Shown here: one piece after another, positions 16,288 through 24,317 of the stretch
How positions within the stretch are numbered: position 1 is the first letter of the stretch
Layout of the letters: every line of letters starts with the position of its first letter
DNA from: Bacillota bacterium
GTDB lineage: Bacteria; Bacillota; UBA4882; UBA8346
Reading direction: 5' to 3'
NCBI GenBank assembly: GCA_023392595.1
Contig: JAEVYU010000020.1
Coordinates: 1 to 41,802 of the forward strand
Length of the DNA stretch: 41,802 nt
Position numbers and translations under genes: made by a program
The notes under the pieces: model-generated
The model's input: only the letters and a program-made list of their open reading frames with translations
Told to the model about the DNA's origin: nothing
Databases searched by the model: none

Positions 16288-16408
16288 TCAACCGTCTTGC
16301 AAGAAATTGCTTTTTAAATTTAAATCATAAAATTTCATGGATCGGTCCTTTTGACAGTCGGGGCTAAAAGTCATACAATAGGTTCAGTAACCATGGAGGA
16401 AGCGTAAA

Positions 16409-17212
16409 ATGCCCGGCATCCAATATTATCGCGATCCCAATGTACCCTTTTTTGAAATCAAGAGTTGTGAGTCGGGAATTCACGCCTCCCGCAGGCATGT
16501 CCATGAAGAGTTTTCCCTGGGTGTCGTGATGAAAGGCGCCAGCCTGGTAAAAAGCGCTGCCCGGGATTTTCCGGTTGAGCAAGGCGCGGTGATTATGATA
16601 CCGCCGGGGATCATCCACCAGTGCAACCCGAAGGATTTGAAATCCTGGCAATTCCAAATGGCATATTTAAAAACCGATTGGGTGGAGTCTTTACTGGACA
16701 CCAAACCTGAAAATCTGTATATCTCGGTAAAAAATTTGCAGCCCAAGGAGTTTCAACGGATATTGAAGTTGTTTCGACTTCTGAAAGAGGATTTGCCCGG
16801 ACTTCAAAAAGAGACCCAATTGATTACCGAGTTGCAATATTTCTTTGATTTTGAGGGCTATTTTCAACAAAAACCTGATCGATTGGCGGTGAATCCCCAG
16901 ATAATGCAAAGAGTCAGGAAGTTTATCCAGGGCAATTTTTTAGAGAAGATTTGTCTCGATGATTTAGCTATGATTGCGGGATTCAATAAATTCCATTTGG
17001 TGCACTGTTTCAAAACAGCCTATAATACAACCCCTCATGCTTATCAGACCATGCTGCGAATTAATTTCGCCAAGGAACTATTGCAAAAACGGCACAATGA
17101 AGCGATTACAGCTATAGCCCAGGACGCGGGGTTCTATGATCAAAGCCATTTTGTGAGGGCTTTTAAACAGTATTTGGGGACCACGCCGCTGGAATATCGT
17201 CTGAAACGCTAA
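16409..17212 (+). CDS. AraC-family transcriptional regulator
   Basis: The 267-residue regulator has an intact N-terminal cupin domain (SRRHVHEEFSLGVVMKG ... IPPGIIHQCNP), a linker, and two helix-turn-helix motifs at the C-terminus (LDDLAMIAGFNKFHLVHCF and ITAIAQDAGFYDQSHFVRAFKQYLGTTP). It is divergent from the 15481-16287 regulator across about 120 bp, which must hold both promoters. GGAGG precedes the ATG. Its own terminator follows at 17249, so it is not co-transcribed with the transketolase operon. It may act on the divergent regulator/DMT pair; this is inference. Confidence 0.9.
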   Translation: MPGIQYYRDPNVPFFEIKSCESGIHASRRHVHEEFSLGVVMKGASLVKSAARDFPVEQGAVIMIPPGIIHQCNPKDLKSWQFQMAYLKTDWVESLLDTKPENLYISVKNLQPKEFQRILKLFRLLKEDLPGLQKETQLITELQYFFDFEGYFQQKPDRLAVNPQIMQRVRKFIQGNFLEKICLDDLAMIAGFNKFHLVHCFKTAYNTTPHAYQTMLRINFAKELLQKRHNEAITAIAQDAGFYDQSHFVRAFKQYLGTTPLEYRLKR

Positions 17213-17248
17213 AAAGAGTTGTTTTTTAAAATAAAAGACTTTACGTTA

Positions 17249-17278
17249 AAATCTACAGAGAATATCTGTAGATTTTTT
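17249..17278 (+). terminator. Intrinsic terminator after the AraC-type gene
   Basis: AATCTACAGA (17250-17259) and TCTGTAGATT (17265-17274) form a perfect 10-bp stem with a 5-nt loop, followed by a run of Ts. It separates the AraC-type regulator from the sugar operon. Confidence 0.85.
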
Positions 17279-17359
17279 AATGAAGAAGATGGAGGTGAAT
17301 TTTAGTGATGAGCATGTTTATGCTGATCAAAAAGAAATATTTAATTTTAAAGGTGAAAA

Positions 17360-17411
17360 TTGACAGCTACAATCTTGTATGTTAATATACTAGTATACAA
17401 GTATACAAGTT
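17360..17411 (+). promoter_or_regulatory. Promoter with overlapping GTATAC operator array
   Basis: TTGACA (17360-17365) and TAATAT (17383-17388) with a 17-bp spacer form a strong sigma-A promoter. Overlapping it are CTTGTAT (17374-17380), the perfect palindrome TATACTAGTATA (17386-17397), and two tandem GTATACAA units (17393-17400 and 17401-17408), each ending in ATACAAG. GntR regulators of the FadR/FCD branch commonly bind short dyads with a GT-N(2-3)-AC core of this kind, and one is encoded in the same gene block at 22722. Binding here would cover the -10 box and transcription start. A leader of about 165 nt precedes the first gene, with no gene seen in it. Confidence 0.65.
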
Positions 17412-17561
17412 AAATCGTTGTACTCAAAAATTTTGGCTCCTATTTTTTCCTATCTAATACCTGGGTGATTGGGGAGAAAAATTCTAGATAGATGATTTAG
17501 ACAAAAATTTTATTTACAACAATGATCGAGTAAAAAAAGGAAAAATAATTGAGGTGACGGA

Positions 17562-18500
17562 ATGAAAGCGATGCGTGATGCGTATGGAGAAGTTCTGGTG
17601 GAGCTTGGGAAGGAGCTCCCCAATTTGGTCGTATTGGATGCCGATTTATCTTCGGCGACCAAAACTATAAAATTTGCGACTGCATTTCCTGAACGATTTT
17701 TTAATATGGGGATTGCAGAGTGCAATATGGCGGGAGCTGCCGCTGGTCTTGCTTTGCTTGGAAAAATTGCAGTTATTTCGACATTTGCCGTTTTTGCACC
17801 GGGTCGCATTTACGATCAGATACGTAATACGATTTGTTATTCCAAAGCGAATGTTAAGATCATATCGACTCATGCCGGATTTTCAGTAGGCCCTGATGGC
17901 GGTACTCATCAAGCTTTAGAGGATATTACCATGGCGCGGGTACTTCCTTATATGAGAGTGTATGCTCCGGCAGATGCTTACGAAACAAAGTTGGTCATTC
18001 GTGAGGCCGTAATGACGCCCGGACCGGCATATGTCCGGCTATCTCGGAGTGAAACACCGGAAATTTTTGACAGAGATCATCGTCATGTACCGCAAATTGA
18101 AACACTTCGTTCTGGAAACGATGCGGCCATTGTCGCCTGCGGCTCTATGGTGGCTCAAGCGTTACAAGCAGCCGAAGAATTAAAGAAACTGGGTATCGAA
18201 TGCTCTGTGGCCAATGTCCACACCATCAAACCGTTGGATGAGAATGGTTTGATGGCATTGGCAGAGAAAACCGGATGTGTTGTTACCGCCGAGGAACATA
18301 GTGTTTATGGAGGTTTGGGGGGAGCGGTAGCGGAAGCTTTAAGCAATAAGTATCCAGTGCCTATGATTCGGGTTGGAGTAAACGACCAGTTTGGTCAATC
18401 CGCCTCGCCGGAAGAACTTTGCCAAGCATATGCTTTAACCAGTGCCGATATTGTAAGCGCCGTCCAAAACGTTCTCGCCCGAAAGGAGCTCCGTCGCTGA
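17562..18500 (+). CDS. Transketolase, C-terminal subunit
   Basis: This 312-residue protein carries the pyrimidine-binding and C-terminal domains of a split transketolase. It has AECNMAGAAAGLAL (the glutamate that activates thiamine diphosphate), FAVFAPGRIYDQIRNTI, STHAGFSVGPDGGTHQALED and a C-terminal domain starting near KPLDENGLMAL. It must pair with the N-terminal subunit encoded next, which overlaps its stop (TGATG). In most split transketolases the N-terminal half comes first; here the order is reversed. Placement with a sugar importer suggests a role in pentose, or another aldose or ketose, catabolism. No gene symbol is certain. Confidence 0.93.
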   Translation: MKAMRDAYGEVLVELGKELPNLVVLDADLSSATKTIKFATAFPERFFNMGIAECNMAGAAAGLALLGKIAVISTFAVFAPGRIYDQIRNTICYSKANVKIISTHAGFSVGPDGGTHQALEDITMARVLPYMRVYAPADAYETKLVIREAVMTPGPAYVRLSRSETPEIFDRDHRHVPQIETLRSGNDAAIVACGSMVAQALQAAEELKKLGIECSVANVHTIKPLDENGLMALAEKTGCVVTAEEHSVYGGLGGAVAEALSNKYPVPMIRVGVNDQFGQSASPEELCQAYALTSADIVSAVQNVLARKELRR

Positions 18501-19312
18501 TGAAAAAGAGTTTAAAAGAATTGGAAGAATTTGCCCGGTTGATTCGCCGAGATTTGTTGGAGATGATTTCTTCCGCTGGTTCGGGACATCCCGGTGGTTC
18601 GTGCTCGATAGTTGAAATTTTGGTGGCTTTGTTTGTGGAAGTCATGCGGCATAATCCCGGGAATCCCAGTTGGAGTCAACGCGATCATTTCATTTTGTCC
18701 AAAGGGCACGCGTCCCCCCCGCTCTATGCCATTATGGCAAGACTTGGTTATTTTCCCGTGGAAGAGCTTAAAACTTTGCGTAAATTGGGTTCTCGCCTTC
18801 AAGCGCATCCGGATAGTAAGCGTTTGCCAGGAATTGAAGTATCTACCGGTTCGTTGGGACAAGGTTTATCAGTCGGTGTAGGCATGGCCCTTTGTGGAAA
18901 AATGGATCATCAACCAAACCGCACATTTGTTTTGCTTGGTGATGGCGAATGCGATGAGGGGCAAGTCTGGGAAGCGGCTTTAAGCGCGGCTCATTATAAG
19001 TTACATAATCTTACTGCTATCGTGGATTGGAATAAAGTCCAATTGGATGGAACGACATCCGAAATCATGGAGCTTGGGGATCTCCCGTCCAAATGGGCGG
19101 CTTTTGGATGGGAGGTCCGGGTGGTCGATGGCCATAATTTATTGGAATTGATTCAGGCTTTATCTTTGCCCAATAAAGAAAATAAGCCGGTAGCGGTTAT
19201 CGCCAATACGATCAAGGGAAAAGGCGTCTCATTTATGGAAGGAAAAGCCGAATGGCATGGCAAACCCCTAGATAATGACCAATTAAAAGCTGCTTTGGCC
19301 GAATTAAACTGA
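18500..19312 (+). CDS. Transketolase, N-terminal subunit
   Basis: The 270-residue thiamine-diphosphate-binding half of the split enzyme carries the cofactor motif GDGECDEGQVWEAALSAAHY ... IVDWNKVQ (GDG-x(n)-N, about residues 151-185), which binds Mg2+ and the diphosphate. The substrate-side histidines are visible in SGHPGGS and KGHASPP. The ATG at 18500 shares its first base with the stop codon of the C-terminal subunit gene, so the two chains should be made in equal amounts. About 120 bp follow before the binding-protein gene. Confidence 0.93.
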   Translation: MKKSLKELEEFARLIRRDLLEMISSAGSGHPGGSCSIVEILVALFVEVMRHNPGNPSWSQRDHFILSKGHASPPLYAIMARLGYFPVEELKTLRKLGSRLQAHPDSKRLPGIEVSTGSLGQGLSVGVGMALCGKMDHQPNRTFVLLGDGECDEGQVWEAALSAAHYKLHNLTAIVDWNKVQLDGTTSEIMELGDLPSKWAAFGWEVRVVDGHNLLELIQALSLPNKENKPVAVIANTIKGKGVSFMEGKAEWHGKPLDNDQLKAALAELN

Positions 19313-19434
19313 GCGATTATCGGTGGTGAATGGTTTCATCGCCTTTAATTTACTATTTTCCAGCCATGAGGGAGGTGAGGAAATAGAAAAAATGTTTTTA
19401 CGTCCGGATACTAAATTATAAGGGAGGAACTGTA

Positions 19435-20715
19435 ATGAAAAAAAGTTATTCGCGTATTTTCTTGATGGTGGTTTTGATGTTATCCTTGGCAATCAGCGCT
19501 GTGTCATTCGCTGCTCCACAGAAAACCGTTGTCCGGTGGATGGAATCGAAAGGCCTTGAAGTCGGGATGCCACTGATGAATAAGATTAAAGCTGAATTTG
19601 AGAAAGAAAATCCCGACGTCATTTTGGAAATCGTCGAAACCCCTTTTAATGGTTTCCATGATAAAGTCGTCACACTCGCTCAAGCTAAAAAATTGCCGGA
19701 AGTAATTTTGATGCAAGGCGACTGGGTTGGGGAATTTGCGAAATCCAAGATCATTATGCCCATTGACTCTCTCATCAAAAAGGAGCCTGCCGATTTCCTA
19801 AATCAATACTTCGATGCATTTAAAATGAAGGTGAATGACAAATCTTATTATCTTCCTTTTTATGGCGGTTGTGTCTGCCTTTTCTATAATCCGGCCCTTT
19901 TGAAAGCTGAAGGAATAGCCGCCCCTCCAAAAACTTGGGATGAGTTGGTTGAAGTTTCTAAAAAGCTCACGCATCCCGAAAAAAATCAATATGCTTTTAC
20001 TTGCACATTGCAAACCGAACCGCCCACCAACATGTCTTATGATATTTATCCATTGTTATTGCAGGCGGGAGCTAAGATCGTCGATAAAAAGAACCGGCCA
20101 ATCTTTAACAGTCCGGCCGGAGTCAAGGCCATTCAATTTTATGCGGATTTAGTCAACAAAGAGAAGATTTCAGTGCCCGGCGTGCTTTCCAATGGGGAGA
20201 AAGAAAAACGGGGTAACTTTGCTGCCGGTAATGTTGCCATGATGTATGATGGACCATGGGGAGCGCCGATTCAGAAAGGATTAAATCCCAATAATAATTT
20301 TGAAATTACCACTCTTCCAATGGGAGCGACCAGTGGAACCGTGGTCCGCGGCGGTTTCTTGGGGATTTCTACCACTACCGCGGCTGATAAAAAGAAACTT
20401 AATGCTACATGGCGGTTAGTTAAATTTTTAAGCGGACCTCTCGTATGTGAAATGTATACGTCCGTCAGCGGTGATCTTCCCTCCAACCGGATTGCGGCCC
20501 AACGGCCTTTCGCCAAGGAAAACAAGTATATGCAAGCTTTCATTAAGCAGATGGACGAACCCAATGCCACTCCAATTCCGCATTTGCCCTATCAGGTTGA
20601 ACTCAATCGAATTATGACCGTTGAAGTTCAAAATGTGATTCTCGGCAAAAAAACGGCCAAGCAAGCGCTGGATGCTGCGGCGGACCAATGGAGTGAACTT
20701 ATTTTTAAGAAATAG
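19435..20715 (+). CDS. ABC sugar-binding protein (family 1), non-lipoprotein signal
   Basis: The 426-residue extracytoplasmic solute-binding protein of a carbohydrate ABC importer has a signal peptide (MKKSYSRIFLMVVLMLSLAI, ending near AVSFA/APQ) and the typical family-1 features: EFEKENPDVILEIVETPF, a middle FYNPALLKAEGIAAPPKTWDEL, and GNVAMMYDGPWG. The signal sequence contains no cysteine, so there is no lipobox. In single-membrane Bacillota such proteins are normally lipoproteins, so a soluble one suggests a periplasm. AGGGAGG precedes the ATG. Permease genes follow after a MITE-like insertion. Confidence 0.93.
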   Translation: MKKSYSRIFLMVVLMLSLAISAVSFAAPQKTVVRWMESKGLEVGMPLMNKIKAEFEKENPDVILEIVETPFNGFHDKVVTLAQAKKLPEVILMQGDWVGEFAKSKIIMPIDSLIKKEPADFLNQYFDAFKMKVNDKSYYLPFYGGCVCLFYNPALLKAEGIAAPPKTWDELVEVSKKLTHPEKNQYAFTCTLQTEPPTNMSYDIYPLLLQAGAKIVDKKNRPIFNSPAGVKAIQFYADLVNKEKISVPGVLSNGEKEKRGNFAAGNVAMMYDGPWGAPIQKGLNPNNNFEITTLPMGATSGTVVRGGFLGISTTTAADKKKLNATWRLVKFLSGPLVCEMYTSVSGDLPSNRIAAQRPFAKENKYMQAFIKQMDEPNATPIPHLPYQVELNRIMTVEVQNVILGKKTAKQALDAAADQWSELIFKK

Positions 20716-20721
20716 CTTCAC

Positions 20722-20829
20722 GGGGCTGTCTCAAAATGAAACTATCTATGGATATACAATCCTAGAGTACTTTCTATTGTGCAATGATATTGTATATTCC
20801 ATCAGTTTTCATTTTGGGACAGTTTTCCC
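20722..20829. mobile_element. Palindromic MITE-like element, ~100 bp
   Basis: The left end CTGTCTCAAAATGAAA-CT (from 20726) is repeated inverted at the right end as AGTTTTCATTTTGGGACAG (ending 20822). The match continues inward through GGATATACAAT versus GGAATATACAAT, so nearly the whole element folds into one imperfect hairpin. GGGG precedes the left end. Ends of the type GGGCTGTCTCAAAATG are typical of IS1182-like and related insertion sequences, so this is probably a non-autonomous derivative. It has no ORF of its own. It sits between the binding-protein gene and the first permease gene. Confidence 0.7.
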
Positions 20830-20855
20830 TTTATTTCAGCGGAAAGGAGAATAAA

Positions 20856-21746
20856 ATGTTTTCGACCAAAAACATGTTTAAAGCTGGACAGCCATATTTT
20901 TACGTAGGTCCATCTCTACTGCTCCTATTGGCTTTGCTGGTATATCCCTTATTTCAAGTCATTAGGCTGAGTCTCTTTGAAGTGGGAACATCGTCCAATA
21001 CGTTCATTGGTTTGAAGAATTACACACAATTGTTGGCCGATCCGATATTTTTTAAAGCCCTGTATCAGACGGTTTATTTTACTCTGGGGAGTGTTTTCTT
21101 TCATTTTTTCATTGGTTTAGGATTAGCTTTGATGTTGAATCAACCTGTCAATCAGAAGTTCCGCAACACTTTACGCGGTATTTTAATCATTCCATGGTTA
21201 ATCGCTCCTACCGTGGCTGCGATGATTTGGGTTCTTATCTATAATCCTTTCGGGATTCTCAATGGCTTGTTGGCGACGCTGGGAATCATCAAAGCGGGGG
21301 TAGCCAGTATAAACTGGTTGGGTAACCCGGATTATTCCTTGTTTTCAGTGACATTAGTCAATATATGGCGCGGTTTTCCGTTTATAATGGTTATGTTATT
21401 GGCGGGGCTGCAAGGGATTCCTGGAGAGCTTTATGAAGCGGGGATGCTTGATGGGGCTAATTCCTGGAAATCATTTTGGTATATCACTCTTCCTTCGCTG
21501 AAGGGGACATTTATGACCGTTGGATTGCTGGATACCATTTGGACATTCAGACATTTTGACACGATTTTCACCATGACGGGCGGTGGGCCTATCAATTCAT
21601 CGGAAGTGATGACAAGCTACATTTATAATTTGGCGTTCCGCTCACTTCGTTGGGGATACGCATCCGCTGAAGCTGTAATCATGTTTCTAATTCTATTGAT
21701 TTTCAGCTTGATCTATATTCAGCGTGTTAGAAAAGAGGAGGTATGA
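20856..21746 (+). CDS. Sugar ABC permease, MalF/UgpA type
   Basis: The 296-residue inner-membrane permease has six predicted helices and the binding-protein-dependent permease signature EAGMLDGANSWKSFWYITLP (EAA loop, in the last third), which contacts the ATPase. ATG 20856 is preceded by AAAGGAGA; an in-frame upstream ATG at 20784 lies inside the MITE-like element and is rejected. The stop overlaps the start of the second permease gene (ATGA-type). No ATPase gene is present, so a shared MsmK-type ATPase encoded elsewhere is likely. Confidence 0.93.
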   Translation: MFSTKNMFKAGQPYFYVGPSLLLLLALLVYPLFQVIRLSLFEVGTSSNTFIGLKNYTQLLADPIFFKALYQTVYFTLGSVFFHFFIGLGLALMLNQPVNQKFRNTLRGILIIPWLIAPTVAAMIWVLIYNPFGILNGLLATLGIIKAGVASINWLGNPDYSLFSVTLVNIWRGFPFIMVMLLAGLQGIPGELYEAGMLDGANSWKSFWYITLPSLKGTFMTVGLLDTIWTFRHFDTIFTMTGGGPINSSEVMTSYIYNLAFRSLRWGYASAEAVIMFLILLIFSLIYIQRVRKEEV

Positions 21747-22591
21747 ACGTGACTGCTTCCGGAAGATCCACCTCATGGATGACAAAGATTTTTTTATATG
21801 GCGGACTGATATTTTCTACGTTTATTTTAGCATTACCGGTGTTTTGGATGGTCAGCATATCTTTTCGGAATAATGTGGAGGTTATGAAGATTCCGCCGAC
21901 CTGGTTTCCTCAAATCTTCACAGCGGCTTCGTATTTGAAGGTTTTATGCGAACCCCGTTATTTGCAATGTTTTTGGAATAGCTATTTTATCTCCATTGTC
22001 GTTACGTTACTGGCACTGTTTTTTGGTACTTTGGCCGGATACGGCATTGCCAGATTTAAATTCCCCGGTAAAAGTCTGTTAATTATTTTCTTATTGATTA
22101 CTCAGACTTTTCCATTGGTGTTATTAACGATACCTTATTTTAAAGTGATGGTTACTTTCGGTTTGTATGATACGCTACTGGCATTGATTTTAGTGTATTT
22201 ATCATTTTGTTTGCCATTTTGTATTTTGATGTTGCGCAACTATTTTGTAAGTTTGCCTGAAGAATTAGAAGAAGCGGCCATGGTGGATGGTTGCAGTCGT
22301 TTTGGAGCGGTATGGCGGGTTACCGTTCGCCTGAGTTTTCCGGCGATGGTTGGAACCGGTTTATATACCTTTTTGCTAGCCTGGAATGAGTTTTTATTTG
22401 CTATGATTTTAGTCGAATCTTGGTCTAACCGGGTTATTACGATGGCAATTTATAGCATGCTTTCTGAATTCATTACGGACTGGGCTTCTATGATGGCTTT
22501 TTCCGTCTTGGCCAGTCTGCCTATAATGATTGTTTTCATTTTTCTCCAAAAATACGTTATCAAGGGTATGACTATGGGGGCCATTAAATAG
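21743..22591 (+). CDS. Sugar ABC permease, MalG/UgpE type
   Basis: The 282-residue partner permease has six predicted helices and an EAA loop, EELEEAAMVDGCSRFGAVWR. The N-terminal helix and the following PVFWMVSISFRNNVEVMKIPPTWFP are typical of the MalG branch. It overlaps the first permease gene by four bases, so the two are co-translated and form the heterodimeric channel for the sugar-binding protein. The final residues KGMTMGAIK match the usual MalG-type ending. Confidence 0.94.
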   Translation: MNVTASGRSTSWMTKIFLYGGLIFSTFILALPVFWMVSISFRNNVEVMKIPPTWFPQIFTAASYLKVLCEPRYLQCFWNSYFISIVVTLLALFFGTLAGYGIARFKFPGKSLLIIFLLITQTFPLVLLTIPYFKVMVTFGLYDTLLALILVYLSFCLPFCILMLRNYFVSLPEELEEAAMVDGCSRFGAVWRVTVRLSFPAMVGTGLYTFLLAWNEFLFAMILVESWSNRVITMAIYSMLSEFITDWASMMAFSVLASLPIMIVFIFLQKYVIKGMTMGAIK

Positions 22592-22721
22592 TCAAGAAGA
22601 AGAGCGGTCCGATTGGAGGGTTTCGGTGATTCATAAATCTAAATTGGTTTTATTCACATAACCTTAATGGGGCCAACAACTTCTGAAAACATAGCCGAAA
22701 GATTATATTCGGAGGTTTGAA

Positions 22722-23411
22722 ATGTTGGAAATACTAGGGCGAGTATCGGGTGAATCATCAAGAGAATATATTAACCGTGTGCTGAGAACCAACATCGTGA
22801 ATCTTTGTCTAGAACCGGGACAGATAATCACCGAAAATGAAATCGCGGAAAAACTTAGTGTGAGCAGGACACCGGTCCGGGAAGCTATTATTAAGCTGGT
22901 ACAAGTGCAGTTGATAGAAGTTTTTCCCCAAAAAGGGACATGTGTCTCCTTGGTTGACCTGGAACTCGTTGAAGAGGCAAGGTTTTTAAGAAATACCTTG
23001 GAAAAAGCAGTGGTCAGGCTGGCCTGTCAGGGAATCAATGAAGAGTACATCAGTGAACTTGAAGCGAACTTGAACATGCACCAATTTTACGCCGATAAAA
23101 AAAACTATTTCAAATTTATGGAAATGGATAATGAATTTCATCACATTATTTTTAAAGCCTGCAAAAAGAATCGTATTTATTCCTTGCTGGAAACGATGAA
23201 CTCTCACTTAGATCGGATAAGGATGCTGCGGTTGGCCGCGAATATTGATGTGGAAGAGATAATTTTGCAGCATCGTAAAATCATATCCGTTCTTAAGGAA
23301 GGCAACGCCGAAAAAGCGGAAGAAATTATGGCTGAGCATTTGAGCAGTCCCAGGATAGAGCAGGAAATATTAAGGCAACAATATCCAAAGTATTTCAAAG
23401 GTGAGTCTTGA
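22722..23411 (+). CDS. GntR-family regulator (FadR/FCD subfamily)
   Basis: The 229-residue regulator has an N-terminal winged helix (ITENEIAEKLSVSRTPVREAI, about residues 37-57) and a C-terminal all-helical FCD ligand-binding domain. The domain contains metal-site-type residues (D and H in MEMDNEFHHIIFKAC, later H residues in HRKIIS and EHL). FCD regulators usually sense sugar acids or other carboxylates, so the imported substrate may be of that kind. GGAGG precedes the ATG. It is encoded after the transporter in the same direction and is the best candidate to bind the GTATAC array at 17374-17409. Confidence 0.92.
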   Translation: MLEILGRVSGESSREYINRVLRTNIVNLCLEPGQIITENEIAEKLSVSRTPVREAIIKLVQVQLIEVFPQKGTCVSLVDLELVEEARFLRNTLEKAVVRLACQGINEEYISELEANLNMHQFYADKKNYFKFMEMDNEFHHIIFKACKKNRIYSLLETMNSHLDRIRMLRLAANIDVEEIILQHRKIISVLKEGNAEKAEEIMAEHLSSPRIEQEILRQQYPKYFKGES

Positions 23412-23476
23412 GCGGGTTGTCGTAATAAATGAATTCGCTTGATAAACCATAGAAAAACGACGAAGGAGTTGGAATA

Positions 23477-24148
23477 TTGACGCTTCAGGAAATAAAAGCC
23501 ATGAATCCGGATATCATAATCGACGATGTAAGAAACATCAAATTTGCCCAATATGGCCGGATATTAGAGGGATTTGACCTCATTGGCGTGTTGGAATACG
23601 CCCTAAAAATTGTTAAGATTCCCGAATGTGGCAATGTATATTCGGCATCGGTAAAAGAAATCGAAGATTTTCCGGTAATTAAAAACATTCAAGAGGAAAT
23701 ATACGGGCAGATGCCGATACAAGCTGGAACATGCGGGGGACAGAATACGTTGTGTTCCGGATTTGAATACCATCAGGGGAGTGAAACTATTATTGCGGTA
23801 ACCGACTGTCTGTTATTTCTGGGAAAGCTGCAGGATATGGATGGTTGTACCTATGATGCCGCTAAAGCCCAAGCATTTTATCTGTCTAAAGGTACAGCCA
23901 TCGAAATATATTCAACGACTTTACACTATTCTCCTTGCAAAGTCATGGAGGAAGGATTCATTACCTTGGTCATTCTCCCCAAAGGAACGGGTTTACCCCT
24001 CGAAGGATCAGAATCCCCGGTAAGGAGGAATCGACTTTTGGTTCAGAAAAATAAATTTGTGATGGTACATTCCTCACAAACGGCCAAAATTGAAACGGGT
24101 GTTTTCCCGGGATTAAAAGGAGAACTCTTTGAAGTGAAATTTCAATAA
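23477..24148 (+). CDS. DUF4867 family protein
   Basis: The 223-residue cytosolic protein of the DUF4867 family has a likely cupin-type fold and no assigned function. Conserved-looking features are MPIQAGTCGGQNTLCSGFEYHQGSE (about residues 76-100), the repeated hydrophobic strands around DCLLFLGKL, and LHYSPCKV. The start is TTG at 23477 with AAGGAG eight bases upstream. It closes the gene block with transketolase, ABC importer and GntR regulator, before a terminator. An isomerase or sugar-binding role would fit the neighbourhood, but nothing in the sequence proves it. Confidence 0.8.
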   Translation: MTLQEIKAMNPDIIIDDVRNIKFAQYGRILEGFDLIGVLEYALKIVKIPECGNVYSASVKEIEDFPVIKNIQEEIYGQMPIQAGTCGGQNTLCSGFEYHQGSETIIAVTDCLLFLGKLQDMDGCTYDAAKAQAFYLSKGTAIEIYSTTLHYSPCKVMEEGFITLVILPKGTGLPLEGSESPVRRNRLLVQKNKFVMVHSSQTAKIETGVFPGLKGELFEVKFQ

Positions 24149-24180
24149 ACAGCCCAGATAGAGTAGGGAATGTTTGAGCT

Positions 24181-24224
24181 AAATCCCCATCAAAAACGTT
24201 AATACGTTATGATGGGGATTTTTA
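24181..24224 (+). terminator. Intrinsic terminator of the sugar operon
   Basis: AAATCCCCATCA (24181-24192) pairs perfectly with TGATGGGGATTT (24210-24221), followed by Ts. The loop itself contains ACGTT/AATACGT. It ends the block that runs from the transketolase genes to the DUF4867 gene. Confidence 0.85.
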
Positions 24225-24317
24225 ATCCTCGTTTTAATTTTCTACTAGCTCTTTCCGTGAAAAAGAGAGATAATGGGTTTAATTGTAATTTAGGTACGGA
24301 GGACCGTTTCATTCATC

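Noticed and set aside
17308..17385. 25-codon ORF with a GGAGGTG site in front of the sugar operon
   Set aside because: The TTGACA and TAATAT boxes of the operon promoter lie inside it, and no promoter of its own is visible after the AraC terminator.
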